Source: Streptomyces narbonensis
GTDB taxonomy: Bacteria > Actinomycetota > Actinomycetes > Streptomycetales > Streptomycetaceae
NCBI RefSeq assembly: GCF_014649015.1
Contig: NZ_BMSF01000019.1
Span: forward strand, 62,001 to 126,000
DNA length: 64,000 nucleotides
Direction: 5' to 3'
In this document: piece after piece, positions 41,481-50,618 of the stretch
How positions within the stretch are numbered: the first letter of the stretch is position 1
Layout of the letters: each line of letters begins with the position of its first letter
Notes under the pieces: model-generated
Seen by the model: the letters and a program-made list of their open reading frames with translations, nothing else
Databases searched by the model: none
Told to the model about the DNA's origin: nothing
Program-made: the position numbers and the translations under genes

Positions 41481-41507
41481 TAAAGATTGCCCTCTATGTC
41501 CGAATAA
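41481..41507 (+). promoter_or_regulatory. WhiG-type (FliA-like) promoter of whiH
   Basis: TAAAGATT, 11 bases, then CCGAATAA resembles the sigma-WhiG/FliA pattern TAAAGTTT-N11-GCCGATAA. The -35 and its extension match well; the -10 matches in five of eight positions. WhiG dependence of whiH is established in S. coelicolor, and the location is right. Confidence 0.75.
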
Positions 41508-41523
41508 TCGTCAATTGTGTAGG

Positions 41524-41538
41524 GGGTGCCGATCACCC
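41524..41538. promoter_or_regulatory. candidate GntR-type operator in the whiH leader
   Basis: GGGTG-CCGAT-CACCC is a perfect palindrome downstream of the WhiG promoter and upstream of the whiH start. Autorepression by a FadR-type GntR protein at such a site is plausible. Confidence 0.4.
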
Positions 41539-41598
41539 TTTCGTGTGCTTTTCACCAAAGACCTCAAGGGTCACGGAAGCAACGCCGACAAAGGATGC

Positions 41599-42486
41599 GT
41601 GAGTACCCTTGCGCACACCATGATGACCGCCGCCCGCCCCGTCGAGTCCGGCCTCGGCGCCCCGGGCGATCTCGACCGCTACCCCTACGCGGAGGCGCCC
41701 GGCGCCGGCCGTGTGGGCCCGCCCTCCTGGGAGGGTGTGGACACCGACCTGGGCCGCGTCGGCCGCCGCAGCACCGGCAGCCGGGGCCGGGGGCTCCACG
41801 GCCAGCTCGTCCAGCAGCTCGGTCAGATGATCGTCTCCGGCGACCTGGGCGCCGACCGCCCCCTCGTCCCCGAGGAGATCGGCCAGCGCTTCGAGGTCTC
41901 ACGCACCGTCGTGCGCGAGTCGCTGCGCGTGCTGGAGGCCAAGGGCCTCGTCAGCGCCCGTCCCAACGTCGGCACGCGCGTGCGGCCCGTCAGCGACTGG
42001 AACCTCCTCGACCCCGACATCATCGAGTGGCGCGCCTTCGGGCCGCAGCGCGACGACCAGCGCCGCGAGCTGAACGAGCTGCGCTGGACCATCGAGCCCC
42101 TGGCCGCCCGTCTCGCCGCCGGACACGGCCGCGAGGACGTCCAGCAGCGCCTGGCCGACATGGTCGAGATCATGGGGCACGCGTACGCCCAGGGCGACGC
42201 GATCACCTTCTCCCGCGCGGACAGCGAGTTCCACTCCCTGCTCATCCAGCTCGCCGGGAACCGCATGCTGGAGCACCTCTCCGGCATCGTCGGCGCCGCG
42301 CTCCAGGTATCCGGCGGTCCCGTCACGGGCTGCGACCGCCCGAGCGAGGCGTGCCTCGGTCACCACGCCCGGATCGTCGACGCGCTGGCGGCGGGGGACG
42401 CGCAGGGCGCCGAAGCGGCCATGCGCCAGCTGCTGACCGTCCACCCCGAGGTGGAGCGCGTCGTTCCCGCCCCCCGCGAACACTGA
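41599..42486 (+). CDS. whiH: sporulation regulator WhiH (GntR/FadR family)
   Basis: This is a GntR-type regulator of 295 residues. The winged helix (about 75-140) has HGQLVQQLGQMIVSGDLGADRPLVPEEIGQRFEVSRTVVRESLRVLEAKGLVSARPNVGTRV. The C-terminal FCD domain (about 155-280) has SRADSEFHSLLIQLAGN and GHHARIVDALAAGDAQGAEAAM with metal-binding histidines. The position directly upstream of hrdB and the WhiG-like promoter identify it as WhiH, needed for sporulation septation in aerial hyphae. GTG 41599 has AAGGA upstream; ATG 41620 or 41623 are alternatives. The 75-residue leader before the DNA-binding domain is longer than in generic FadR proteins. Confidence 0.9.
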   Translation: MSTLAHTMMTAARPVESGLGAPGDLDRYPYAEAPGAGRVGPPSWEGVDTDLGRVGRRSTGSRGRGLHGQLVQQLGQMIVSGDLGADRPLVPEEIGQRFEVSRTVVRESLRVLEAKGLVSARPNVGTRVRPVSDWNLLDPDIIEWRAFGPQRDDQRRELNELRWTIEPLAARLAAGHGREDVQQRLADMVEIMGHAYAQGDAITFSRADSEFHSLLIQLAGNRMLEHLSGIVGAALQVSGGPVTGCDRPSEACLGHHARIVDALAAGDAQGAEAAMRQLLTVHPEVERVVPAPREH

Positions 42487-42863
42487 CCGCGGATCGTGGC
42501 CGGGAGCGCGGAGGCGCGTACATCGCGTGCCGCCGGGTCCGAGCGCGGTCCGGGGAGCCCGGTCGGGTCTCCCCGGATGGCGCCAGGGTTCCGGCGGTGC
42601 GAATGTGCCATGATTTACCGCTTCGGCCGTTTCGCCGCGAATGAGGTGTGACTCGGGCCACGAAGATTGGGCGTAACACTCCTCCGAGCCGTGCGATGAC
42701 CTAAGAGGTGACAGCCGAGGAAGGAATACAGCAGCCGTCCCAGGCGCTGTGCAGTTCCCCGGCCCAACCCGCGCCGTCGGCACATTTCCCGCCGACGGTC
42801 GTCCGCTCAGGCCCTACCCAGGGCCGGGCCGGAAGCCGTTTCCATCGTTCCGAGAGGTTGTTC
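42487..42863 (+). other. hrdB upstream region
   Basis: This 377-base stretch must carry the hrdB promoters. I see no unambiguous -35/-10 pair. GATTTA at 42612-42617 with TTCCGG 17 bases upstream is a weak candidate. A GGAAT motif near 42723 recalls the sigma-R -35, but no GTT follows at the required spacing. GAGAGG at 42852-42857 is the ribosome-binding site. Confidence 0.4.
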
Positions 42864-44411
42864 GTGTCGGCCAGCACATCCCGTACGCTCCCGCCGGAGA
42901 TCGCCGAGTCCGAGTCTGTGATGGCGCTCATCGAGCGGGGAAAGGCTGATGGGCAGATCGCCGGCGATGACGTGCGTCGGGCCTTCGAAGCCGACCAGAT
43001 TCCGCCAACCCAGTGGAAGAATGTTCTGCGCAGCCTCAATCAGATCCTCGAGGAAGAGGGTGTGACGCTGATGGTCAGTGCAGCGGAGTCGCCGAAGCGC
43101 GCCCGCAAGAGCGTCGCTGCGAAGAGCCCGGCCAAGCGCACCGCCACCAAGACCGTCACTGCCAGGACGACCGTGACGAAGACCACCGTCACGGCCGCGA
43201 CGGCTGCCGCGACGGAGGGCGACGACCTGGCCGACGAGGCCGGATCGCCTGCCAAGAAGGCGGCCGCCAAGAAGACCGTCGCCAAGAAGACGGTCGCCAA
43301 GAAGACCGTCGCCAAGAAGACGGCGGCCAAGAAGACCACGTCCAAGAAGGACGCCGACGAGCTCGCCGAGGGCGAAGAGCTCCTCGAGGACGTCGCGCCA
43401 GGCAAGGGCGAAGAGGAAGAGACCGAGGGCGAGAGCAAGGGCTTCGTCCTGTCCGACGAGGACGAGGACGACGCTCCGGCGCAGCAGGTCGCCGTCGCCG
43501 GTGCCACCGCCGACCCGGTCAAGGACTACCTCAAGCAGATCGGCAAGGTCCCGCTGCTCAACGCCGAGCAGGAGGTCGAGCTCGCCAAGCGCATCGAGGC
43601 CGGCCTGTTCGCCGAGGACAAGCTGGCGAACTCGGACAAGCTCGCTCCGAAGCTCAAGCGCGAGCTGGAGATCATCGCCGAGGACGGCCGCCGCGCCAAG
43701 AACCACCTCCTGGAGGCCAACCTCCGTCTGGTGGTCTCCCTGGCCAAGCGCTACACCGGCCGCGGCATGCTCTTCCTGGACCTGATCCAGGAGGGCAACC
43801 TGGGCCTCATCCGTGCGGTCGAGAAGTTCGACTACACCAAGGGCTACAAGTTCTCCACGTACGCCACCTGGTGGATCCGTCAGGCGATCACCCGCGCCAT
43901 GGCCGACCAGGCCCGCACCATCCGTATCCCGGTGCACATGGTCGAGGTCATCAACAAGCTCGCGCGCGTGCAGCGTCAGATGCTCCAGGACCTGGGCCGC
44001 GAGCCCACCCCGGAGGAGCTGGCCAAGGAGCTCGACATGACCCCTGAGAAGGTCATCGAGGTCCAGAAGTACGGCCGTGAGCCGATCTCCCTCCACACCC
44101 CGCTGGGTGAGGACGGAGACAGCGAGTTCGGTGACCTCATCGAGGACTCCGAGGCAGTCGTGCCGGCCGACGCGGTGAGCTTCACGCTCCTCCAGGAGCA
44201 GCTGCACTCCGTGCTCGACACGCTCTCCGAGCGTGAGGCCGGCGTCGTCTCGATGCGCTTCGGCCTCACCGACGGCCAGCCGAAGACGCTGGACGAGATC
44301 GGCAAGGTCTACGGCGTGACGCGTGAGCGGATCCGTCAGATCGAGTCGAAGACGATGTCGAAGCTGCGCCACCCGTCGCGTTCGCAGGTCCTGCGCGACT
44401 ACCTCGACTGA
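42864..44411 (+). CDS. hrdB: principal RNA polymerase sigma factor HrdB
   Basis: HrdB is the vegetative sigma-70 factor. The 515-residue protein has an N-terminal 1.1-like region, a long Lys/Ala/Thr-rich and then acidic linker (about 85-205), region 1.2 (ADPVKDYLKQIGKVPLLNAEQEVELAKRI), region 2 (AKNHLLEANLRLVVSLAKRY; EGNLGLIRAVEKFDYTKGYKFSTYATWWIRQAITRA), region 3, and region 4 (LDTLSEREAGVVSMRFGL then TRERIRQIESKTMSKLRHPSRSQ). GTG 42864 with GAGAGG upstream gives a length near the 511 residues known for S. coelicolor HrdB. A longer frame to 42708 would not fit. Identity is secure. Confidence 0.98.
   Translation: MSASTSRTLPPEIAESESVMALIERGKADGQIAGDDVRRAFEADQIPPTQWKNVLRSLNQILEEEGVTLMVSAAESPKRARKSVAAKSPAKRTATKTVTARTTVTKTTVTAATAAATEGDDLADEAGSPAKKAAAKKTVAKKTVAKKTVAKKTAAKKTTSKKDADELAEGEELLEDVAPGKGEEEETEGESKGFVLSDEDEDDAPAQQVAVAGATADPVKDYLKQIGKVPLLNAEQEVELAKRIEAGLFAEDKLANSDKLAPKLKRELEIIAEDGRRAKNHLLEANLRLVVSLAKRYTGRGMLFLDLIQEGNLGLIRAVEKFDYTKGYKFSTYATWWIRQAITRAMADQARTIRIPVHMVEVINKLARVQRQMLQDLGREPTPEELAKELDMTPEKVIEVQKYGREPISLHTPLGEDGDSEFGDLIEDSEAVVPADAVSFTLLQEQLHSVLDTLSEREAGVVSMRFGLTDGQPKTLDEIGKVYGVTRERIRQIESKTMSKLRHPSRSQVLRDYLD
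43266..43349 (+). repeat. 15-bp tandem repeats inside hrdB (AKKTV)
   Basis: GCCAAGAAGACCGTC and variants occur five times in register at 15-base intervals, followed by a partial copy. They encode a Lys-rich AKKTV/AKKTA/AKKTT run like that of histone-like tails. Copy number probably varies between strains. Confidence 0.85.
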
Positions 44412-44436
44412 TCCGTCCGAGGCCCAGAGCGGTACA

Positions 44437-44478
44437 CGAAAGACCCGGTTCCCCGAGAGGGAGGAACCGGGTCTTTCG
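44437..44478 (+). terminator. hairpin terminator after hrdB
   Basis: CGAAAGACCCGGTTCC pairs perfectly with GGAACCGGGTCTTTCG across ten bases. It starts 25 bases after the stop. Confidence 0.9.
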
Positions 44479-44554
44479 CGTGTGCGCGTGTGCGCGGGGC
44501 GTGTGTGTGCAGGACGCTGGGTGAACCGACATCACCGGAGAGTCAGGAGGCTCC

Positions 44555-45373
44555 ATGCGTGGTCCCTTCACCCGCGCCTTGACGGGTGCCCTGGGCCTGA
44601 TCACGGCCGCGGCGGGGCAGGTCGCCACCGCCACTCCCGCAGCCGCCGACAGCGTCGTCGTGGGCGGCCGGCAGGCACTGATCACGGACGCGCCGTGGGT
44701 CGTGGCGCTGTCCAGTCGTGACCGGTTCGGGGGTACCCGGGCGGGGCAGTTCTGCGGGGGCGTGGTCGTCGCGCCGACCAAGGTGCTCACGGCGGCCCAT
44801 TGCCTGGGCCGGGAGGTCCTGGGCGGAGAGCCCTGGGAGGTGCGCGACTTCGTGGTCATCGCCGGCCGTGCGGCGCTGCGCGGGCAGGGCGGGCAGGAGG
44901 TCGGGATCTCGGACACCTGGGTCGATCCCGACTACGACCCGACGACGAACTCGGGCGATCTCGCGGTGCTGACGCTGGCGAGCGCGCTGCCGCAGTCGTA
45001 CGTGATCGGTGTCGCCCCCGCGGGGGACCCGGCGCATACGCCCGGTACGGAGGCGGACGTGTACGGCTGGGGTGACACGACCGGCACCGGGACCTACGCC
45101 TCCACGCTGCGGACGGCGCGGATCCAGGTGCTGCCGGACGCGGCGTGCGAGCGGGCGTACCCGGGTGGTTTCGGTGTCCGCTACCGCAGCGACACGATGC
45201 TGTGCGCGGGCGACCCGCAGGGCGGCAGGGACGCGTGCCAGGGGGACAGCGGCGGGCCGCTGGTGGCCAAAGGGCTTCTCGTCGGCCTGGTGTCGTGGGG
45301 GAGCGGCTGCGGGCAGGCGGAGAACCCGGGTGTCTACACGAGGGTCTCGTCGGTGCTGCCGGAGCGGATCTGA
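44555..45373 (+). CDS. secreted trypsin-like serine protease (S1A)
   Basis: This is an extracellular trypsin of 272 residues with a Sec signal (RALTGALGLITAAAGQVATATPAAA) and mature start near VVVGGRQA. The triad is His in LTAAHCLG, Asp in SGDLAVLTL and Ser in CQGDSGGPLV. Asp six residues before the catalytic Ser (GRDACQGDSGGP) predicts cleavage after Lys/Arg. Cysteine pairs of S1A proteases are present. GGAGG lies upstream of ATG 44555. It is single-gene, flanked by hairpins on both sides, and is unrelated to the lipoprotein pair at 8-10 kb. Confidence 0.92.
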   Translation: MRGPFTRALTGALGLITAAAGQVATATPAAADSVVVGGRQALITDAPWVVALSSRDRFGGTRAGQFCGGVVVAPTKVLTAAHCLGREVLGGEPWEVRDFVVIAGRAALRGQGGQEVGISDTWVDPDYDPTTNSGDLAVLTLASALPQSYVIGVAPAGDPAHTPGTEADVYGWGDTTGTGTYASTLRTARIQVLPDAACERAYPGGFGVRYRSDTMLCAGDPQGGRDACQGDSGGPLVAKGLLVGLVSWGSGCGQAENPGVYTRVSSVLPERI

Positions 45374-45470
45374 CCGAGAAGACCCGTGCTCGTGGCTGCG
45401 GAACGGCCTGAGCCGCTTCGAGTCCCGGGGCCGCTGTGAGCGTCTCGGGCGCGACGAGCGGCTACGAGAA

Positions 45471-45509
45471 CGGGCGGCCACCCCCCTTGACTGCGGGGGT
45501 GGCCGCCCG
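45471..45509. terminator. bidirectional hairpin
   Basis: CGGGCGGCCACCCCC pairs perfectly with GGGGGTGGCCGCCCG across nine bases. It lies between the secreted trypsin and the convergent small Cys-rich gene. Confidence 0.88.
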
Positions 45510-45555
45510 TCGTCCGGTCAGCGACCGGCTCTGGGCTCGTCGGATGCGCGAGGCG

Positions 45556-45786
45556 TCAGTGGTCGTCACCCATCGTGCGTGCCGGCACGTCGGTGAGCCG
45601 GTCCGTCTCATCCTGTATCTCAGCGGCGATCTTCTTGAGTTCCGGCTCGAACTTGCGGCCGTGGTGGGCGCAGAAGAGCAAGTCACCTCCGCTGGTCAGG
45701 ACGACACGCAGGTATGCCTGGGCGCCGCAGCGGTCGCAGCGGTCAGCGGCCGTCAGGGGGCTCGCGGGGGTCAGAACAGTAGTCAC
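45556..45786 (-). CDS. small DUF7455-like Cys-rich protein
   Basis: This is a 76-residue protein with CDRCGAQAYLRVVL and LLFCAHHGRKFEPEL, giving a CxxC...CxHH arrangement that could bind zinc. It is conserved next to parE in streptomycetes as far as I recall, and its family has no known function. GTG 45786 follows GAAGAGG. It is divergent from parE, so the 433-base gap between them carries both promoters. Confidence 0.8.
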   Translation of the reverse strand: MTTVLTPASPLTAADRCDRCGAQAYLRVVLTSGGDLLFCAHHGRKFEPELKKIAAEIQDETDRLTDVPARTMGDDH

Positions 45787-46219
45787 GTCGCCTCTTCTCT
45801 AGCTCGACGAGCTGTCGTACCAGGGTCAACATCCAACCAGGCCGGAAACGTTCCCGCTCGTGGCTTTTCCTCGAAACTTTTTCCCAAGGTGGCTGTCTGC
45901 TGCCGGTTGGCGGCGAATGAGCCGTATTGCGTCGCTCTACGGATTTCGCGTTGCTTGTGTCGGTGCGTCCTCCCGGCGTGGTTGCCGGTTGTTGATGAGG
46001 ACGTGCCCGGAGCCTAAATGGTTCATGCCTGGAAGGGAACGTGATGTTCGCGTCACCCCTTCGAGGGATCGAACATCCATACGACCCTGGACTAGCATGA
46101 GTAACCGGGGAGGGTGGCGTGACAACGGCTCTACCAGGCATCGGTACCCTCTGACCGGTGAACGACGCCGGGCCTTACCCCACCGGGCCAGTTTTCAAAT
46201 TCAGCGAGGAGCGAACCGC
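45787..46219. other. divergent region, DUF7455 gene / parE
   Basis: This 433-base gap is comparatively AT-rich between about 45830 and 46080. TAGCAT at 46093-46098 is the best -10 candidate for parE, without a clear -35. GAGGAG near 46206 is the parE ribosome-binding site. I see no convincing gene. Confidence 0.45.
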
Positions 46220-48337
46220 GTGACCGCCGAAACGTCCGTGCCGTCCAGTGCGCTGCTGACCGCAGACCGTGACGCTTCCAACTACACCGCGCGGCACCTG
46301 CTCGTACTCGAAGGGCTCGAAGCGGTCCGCAAGCGCCCCGGTATGTACATCGGGTCCACCGACAGCCGCGGCCTGATGCACTGCATCTGGGAGATCATCG
46401 ACAACTCGGTCGACGAGGCCCTCGGTGGCTACTGCGACCACATCGAGGTCATCCTCCACGACGACGGCTCCGTCGAGGTCCGGGACAACGGCCGGGGCAT
46501 CCCGGTCGACGTCGAGCCGAAGACCGGGCTCTCCGGCGTCGAGGTCGTCATGACCAAGCTGCACGCCGGCGGAAAGTTCGGCGGCGGCTCCTACGCGGCC
46601 TCCGGCGGCCTGCACGGCGTCGGCGCCTCCGTGGTCAACGCCCTGTCCGCCCGCCTCGACGTCGAGGTCGACCGGAACAGCTCCACGCACTCCATCAGCT
46701 TCCGCCGCGGCGTGCCCGGCATCTTCACGGAGCAGGGCCCCGACAGCCCCTTCGACCCCGGCAACGGCCTGCGGAAGGGCAAGCGCGTCCCCAAGACGCG
46801 TACGGGCACGCGCGTCCGCTACTGGGCGGACCGGCAGATCTTCCTCAAGGACGCCAAGCTCTCGCTGGAGACGCTCCACCAGCGCGCCCGGCAGACCGCC
46901 TTCCTCGTGCCCGGCCTCACGATCGTCGTCCGCGACGAGCGGGACCTGGCCGGGATCGGCAAGAGCGAGGAGACCTTCCGCTTCGACGGAGGCATCAGCG
47001 AGTTCTGCGAGTACCTCGCGCAGGACAAGGCCGTCTGTGACATCCAGCGCCTCACCGGCCAGGGCACCTTCAAGGAGACCGTCCCGGTCCTCGACGAGCG
47101 CGGGCACATGACCCCGACCGAGGTCACCCGTGAGCTCGCCGTCGACGTCGCGCTCCGCTGGGGCACCGGCTACGACACCACGGTCAAGTCCTTCGTCAAC
47201 ATCATCGCCACCCCCAAGGGCGGCACCCACGTCTCCGGCTTCGAGCAGGCCATCACCAAGACGGTGAACGAGGTCCTCCGCTCGGCCAAGATGCTGCGCG
47301 TCGCCGAGGACGACATCGTCAAGGACGACGCCCTGGAGGGGCTCACGGCCGTCGTGACGGTCCGCCTCGCCGAGCCGCAGTTCGAGGGGCAGACGAAGGA
47401 GGTCCTGGGCACCTCCGCCGCCCGCCGGATCGTGGCCGCCGTGGTCGCCAAGGAGCTCAAGGCCTTCCTGACCTCCACCAAGCGGGACGCCAAGGCGCAG
47501 GCCCGCGCGGTCCTCGACAAGGCCGTCGCCGCCGCCAGGACCCGGATCGCGGCCCGCCAGCACAAGGACGCGCAGCGCAGGAAGACCGCGCTGGAGTCCT
47601 CCTCGCTGCCGGCCAAGCTCGCGGACTGCCGCAGCGACGACGTCGAGCGCAGCGAGCTCTTCATCGTCGAGGGCGACTCCGCCCTCGGCACGGCCAAGCT
47701 CGCACGCAACAGCGAGTTCCAGGCGCTGCTGCCGATCCGGGGCAAGATCCTCAACGTCCAGAAGTCCTCGGTCTCGGACATGCTCAAGAACGCCGAGTGC
47801 GGCGCGATCATCCAGGTCATAGGAGCGGGCTCGGGCCGCACCTTCGACATCGACGCCGCCCGCTACGGAAAGATCGTCCTGCTGGTCGACGCCGACGTCG
47901 ACGGCGCCCACATCCGCTGCCTGCTGCTGACGCTCTTCCAGCGCTACATGCGGCCCATGGTCGAGGCCGGACGCGTCTTCGCCGCCGTGCCCCCGCTGCA
48001 CCGGATCGAGCTCGTCCAGCCCAAGAAGGGCCAGGACAAGTACGTCTACACGTACTCGGACAACGAGCTGCGCCAGACCATCCTCGAGTTCCAGCGCAAG
48101 GGGGTCCGCTACAAGGACTCCATCCAGCGCTACAAGGGTCTGGGCGAGATGGACGCCGACCAGCTCGCGGAGACCACGATGGACCCGCGCCACCGCACCC
48201 TGCGCCGGATCAACATCGGCGACCTGGACTCGGCGGAGCAGGTCTTCGACCTCCTCATGGGCAACGACGTGGCGCCCCGCAAGGAGTTCATCACCAGCTC
48301 GGCGGCGACCCTCGACCGCTCGCGCATCGACGCCTGA
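46220..48337 (+). CDS. parE: DNA topoisomerase IV subunit B (ParE)
   Basis: This is the ATPase subunit of the second type II topoisomerase (GyrB-like; called ParI in some S. coelicolor work), which decatenates daughter chromosomes. In the 705-residue protein the GHKL ATPase has NSVDEALGGY, DNGRGIPV and GLHGVGASVVNAL. The transducer domain ends near residue 430, and the TOPRIM region has FIVEGDSALGTAKLARN, LPIRGKILN and LLVDADVDGAHIR. It lacks the long insert of Gram-negative GyrB. Its partner parC is 6.6 kb downstream on the opposite strand, not adjacent. GTG 46220 follows GAGGAG. Confidence 0.93.
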   Translation: MTAETSVPSSALLTADRDASNYTARHLLVLEGLEAVRKRPGMYIGSTDSRGLMHCIWEIIDNSVDEALGGYCDHIEVILHDDGSVEVRDNGRGIPVDVEPKTGLSGVEVVMTKLHAGGKFGGGSYAASGGLHGVGASVVNALSARLDVEVDRNSSTHSISFRRGVPGIFTEQGPDSPFDPGNGLRKGKRVPKTRTGTRVRYWADRQIFLKDAKLSLETLHQRARQTAFLVPGLTIVVRDERDLAGIGKSEETFRFDGGISEFCEYLAQDKAVCDIQRLTGQGTFKETVPVLDERGHMTPTEVTRELAVDVALRWGTGYDTTVKSFVNIIATPKGGTHVSGFEQAITKTVNEVLRSAKMLRVAEDDIVKDDALEGLTAVVTVRLAEPQFEGQTKEVLGTSAARRIVAAVVAKELKAFLTSTKRDAKAQARAVLDKAVAAARTRIAARQHKDAQRRKTALESSSLPAKLADCRSDDVERSELFIVEGDSALGTAKLARNSEFQALLPIRGKILNVQKSSVSDMLKNAECGAIIQVIGAGSGRTFDIDAARYGKIVLLVDADVDGAHIRCLLLTLFQRYMRPMVEAGRVFAAVPPLHRIELVQPKKGQDKYVYTYSDNELRQTILEFQRKGVRYKDSIQRYKGLGEMDADQLAETTMDPRHRTLRRINIGDLDSAEQVFDLLMGNDVAPRKEFITSSAATLDRSRIDA

Positions 48338-48530
48338 CAACAGAGGCCTGCCGGGTGACCGAAAATGGCCGGGCCGTGCGGTACGCATATCAGCACGGTC
48401 CGGTCAGGCCAACCACGAGAACTGTCACCTGATGGGGTGAAGAGGGGGAGGAGAAGAGTCCGGGATCTTCCCGCTCTGTCCATCCTTGGGCACGCGGCCG
48501 AAACGGTTCGCTGACAAGGAGAGTTGGCCG

Positions 48531-48956
48531 GTGGAGCAGGTGGACAAGCAGGAGGGGCCCGACGTTTCGGCAGTGCCGATCGAGGACCCCTGGTACGACA
48601 CGGCAGTGCCGCGGCAGCGCGAACCCAGTGCCGCGGAGGTCTACCTGGAGGTTCAGCGGAGTCCCGCCTTCCAGGAAGTACGCCGCCGCTACCGCCGGTT
48701 CGTCTTCCCGGCCGCCCTCGCGTTCCTCCTCTGGTACCTCGCCTATGTCGTCGCGGCGACCGCGGCGCCGGGACTCATGGCGCGGCCCGTCGCCGGCGCG
48801 GTGAACGTGGCGATGGTCGCGGGCCTCGGACAGTTCCTCACCACCTTCCTGCTGACGTGGGCCTACGCGCGCCACGCTCGGCTGCGCCGGGACCGGGCGG
48901 CCCTGGAACTCCGCTGGGACACCCAGGAGATGACCCGAGGGGTGGCGCAGCGGTGA
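48531..48956 (+). CDS. DUF485 membrane protein
   Basis: This is a 141-residue partner protein of acetate/solute symporters. It has a 65-residue acidic N-terminus, YLEVQRSPAFQEVRRRYRRFVFP, then two helices (AALAFLLWYLAYVVAATAAP and AVNVAMVAGLGQFLTTFLLTWAYARHA). This matches the DUF485/YjcH family always found before ActP-type symporters. GTG 48531 has AAGGAGAG at 7 bases. Its stop overlaps the symporter start by four bases (GTGA), indicating translational coupling. Confidence 0.9.
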   Translation: MEQVDKQEGPDVSAVPIEDPWYDTAVPRQREPSAAEVYLEVQRSPAFQEVRRRYRRFVFPAALAFLLWYLAYVVAATAAPGLMARPVAGAVNVAMVAGLGQFLTTFLLTWAYARHARLRRDRAALELRWDTQEMTRGVAQR

Positions 48957-50548
48957 CCGGAGACCACCAGACCCTGGCGCTCGTGCTCTTCAGCGTCTTC
49001 ATCGCCGTCACCCTGGGGATCACCACCTGGGTGAGCCGCAACCGGCATGGATCGGCGGAGGAGTTCTACGCCGGGGGCAGGCTGTTCTCTCCTCTGGAGA
49101 ACGGTTTCGCCATCGCCGGCGACTACATGTCCGCGGCCTCCTTCCTCGGCATCTCCGGGCTGATCGCGCTCTACGGCTACGACGGCATGCTGTACTCCGT
49201 CGGCTTCCTCGTCGCCTGGCTGGTCGTCCTCCTGCTCGTCGCGGAACTCGTCCGCAACTGCGGGCGGTTCACGCTCGCGGATGTCGTCGCCGCGCGGATG
49301 GCCGAGCGGCCGGTCCGCATCGCCGCCGGAACCTCCTCCGTGGCCGTCTCCGTGCTCTACCTCGTCGCCCAGATGGTCGGAGCCGGCAGCCTCGTCGCGC
49401 TCCTCCTCGGCGGCACGAGCGAGGCGGCCCGCTCCTGGACCGTGATCGGTGTGGGCGCGCTGATGGTGATCTACGTGTCACTCGGCGGCATGCGGGCCAC
49501 CACCTGGATCCAGATCGTCAAGGCGGTCCTGCTCATGGCGGGGACGATCGCGCTCACCGTCCTCGTCCTGCTCCGGTTCCACGGAGACGTGAACAGCCTG
49601 CTCTCCACAGCGGCCGAGCGCAGCGGTCACGGACGCGACTTCCTCGCCCCCGGGCTGCGCTACGGCGGCGACTGGACCTCACGCCTCGACTTCATCAGCC
49701 TCGGCATCGCCCTGGTCCTCGGCACCGCAGGACTGCCGCACATCCTGTCGCGCTTCTACACCGTGCCCACCGCCAGGGCCGCCCGCCGCTCCGTCGTGTG
49801 GTCCATCGGCCTCATCGGCAGCTTCTACCTGATGACCATCGTCCTCGGCTTCGGCGCGGCCGCCCTGATCGGACCCGCCGAGGTCCGCGCCTCCAACGCG
49901 TCGGGAAACACGGCCATTCCGCTGCTCGCCCTGGACCTCGGCGGCGGCGCGGGTTCCACCGGCGGCACGGTGCTCTTCGCCGTCGTCGCGGCAATCGCGT
50001 TCGCGACCATCCTCGCCGTCGTCGCCGGCATCACGCTCGCCTCCTCGGCCTCCGTCGCCCACGACCTGTACAGCTCGCTGCGCCGCCGGCACGCGAAGCG
50101 GCAGTACAGCGAGGTGACCGTGGCGCGGCTCGCGGCCGCCGGGATCGGCGCCGCCGCCATCGGCCTGGGGCTGCTCGCCCGCGATCTCAACGTGGCCTTC
50201 CTCGTCGGCCTCGCCTTCGCGGTCGCCGCCTCCGCCAATCTGCCCGTCCTGCTCTACTCGCTGTTCTGGCGGAAGTTCACCACCCGGGGCGCGGTCTGGT
50301 CGGTGTACGGCGGGCTCGTCCCCGCGGTCCTGCTCGTCCTGCTGTCGCCGGTGGTCTCCGGCGGCCCGGAGTCGCTGTTCCCGGGAGTCGACTTCCACCT
50401 CTTCCCGCTGCAGAACCCCGGCGTGGTCTCGATCCCGCTCGGATTCCTCGCGGGCTGGATCGGCACGGTCACCTCGGCCGAGCCGCCCGACGAGGCACGG
50501 CACGCGGAGACGGAGGTCCGGGCGCTGACGGGGGCGGGGGCTGCCTGA
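48953..50548 (+). CDS. sodium:solute symporter, ActP-like
   Basis: This is a solute:sodium symporter of 531 residues with about 13 helices. It has SRNRHGSAEEFYAGGRLFSPLENGFAIAGDYMSAASFLGISG, typical of acetate/monocarboxylate carriers, and later GTAGLPHILSRFYTVPTARAARRSV. Acetate, pyruvate or related short-chain carboxylate is the likely substrate. It is translationally coupled to the DUF485 gene. A CitA/CitB-type two-component system lies convergently just downstream and is the obvious candidate for sensing the same class of substrate. Confidence 0.88.
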   Translation: MTGDHQTLALVLFSVFIAVTLGITTWVSRNRHGSAEEFYAGGRLFSPLENGFAIAGDYMSAASFLGISGLIALYGYDGMLYSVGFLVAWLVVLLLVAELVRNCGRFTLADVVAARMAERPVRIAAGTSSVAVSVLYLVAQMVGAGSLVALLLGGTSEAARSWTVIGVGALMVIYVSLGGMRATTWIQIVKAVLLMAGTIALTVLVLLRFHGDVNSLLSTAAERSGHGRDFLAPGLRYGGDWTSRLDFISLGIALVLGTAGLPHILSRFYTVPTARAARRSVVWSIGLIGSFYLMTIVLGFGAAALIGPAEVRASNASGNTAIPLLALDLGGGAGSTGGTVLFAVVAAIAFATILAVVAGITLASSASVAHDLYSSLRRRHAKRQYSEVTVARLAAAGIGAAAIGLGLLARDLNVAFLVGLAFAVAASANLPVLLYSLFWRKFTTRGAVWSVYGGLVPAVLLVLLSPVVSGGPESLFPGVDFHLFPLQNPGVVSIPLGFLAGWIGTVTSAEPPDEARHAETEVRALTGAGAA

Positions 50549-50618
50549 GCGGGCGCCTGGAGGGTGCCCCAGGAAGAGTAGGGCCGGGCGGGACTGTCCG
50601 GACGCCCCCTGGCCGGGC

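Noticed and set aside
42720..42760. A sigma-R promoter (GGAAT-N18-GTT) for hrdB
   Set aside because: GGAAT is present but the next GTT is 26 bases away, not 18.
42708..42863. An upstream extension of hrdB by 52 codons
   Set aside because: GTG 42864 has a ribosome-binding site and yields the known HrdB length; the extension does not resemble HrdB N-termini.
46068..46085. An SOS box upstream of parE beginning TCGAAC
   Set aside because: Only the left half matches; the right half ATAC does not fit GTTC.
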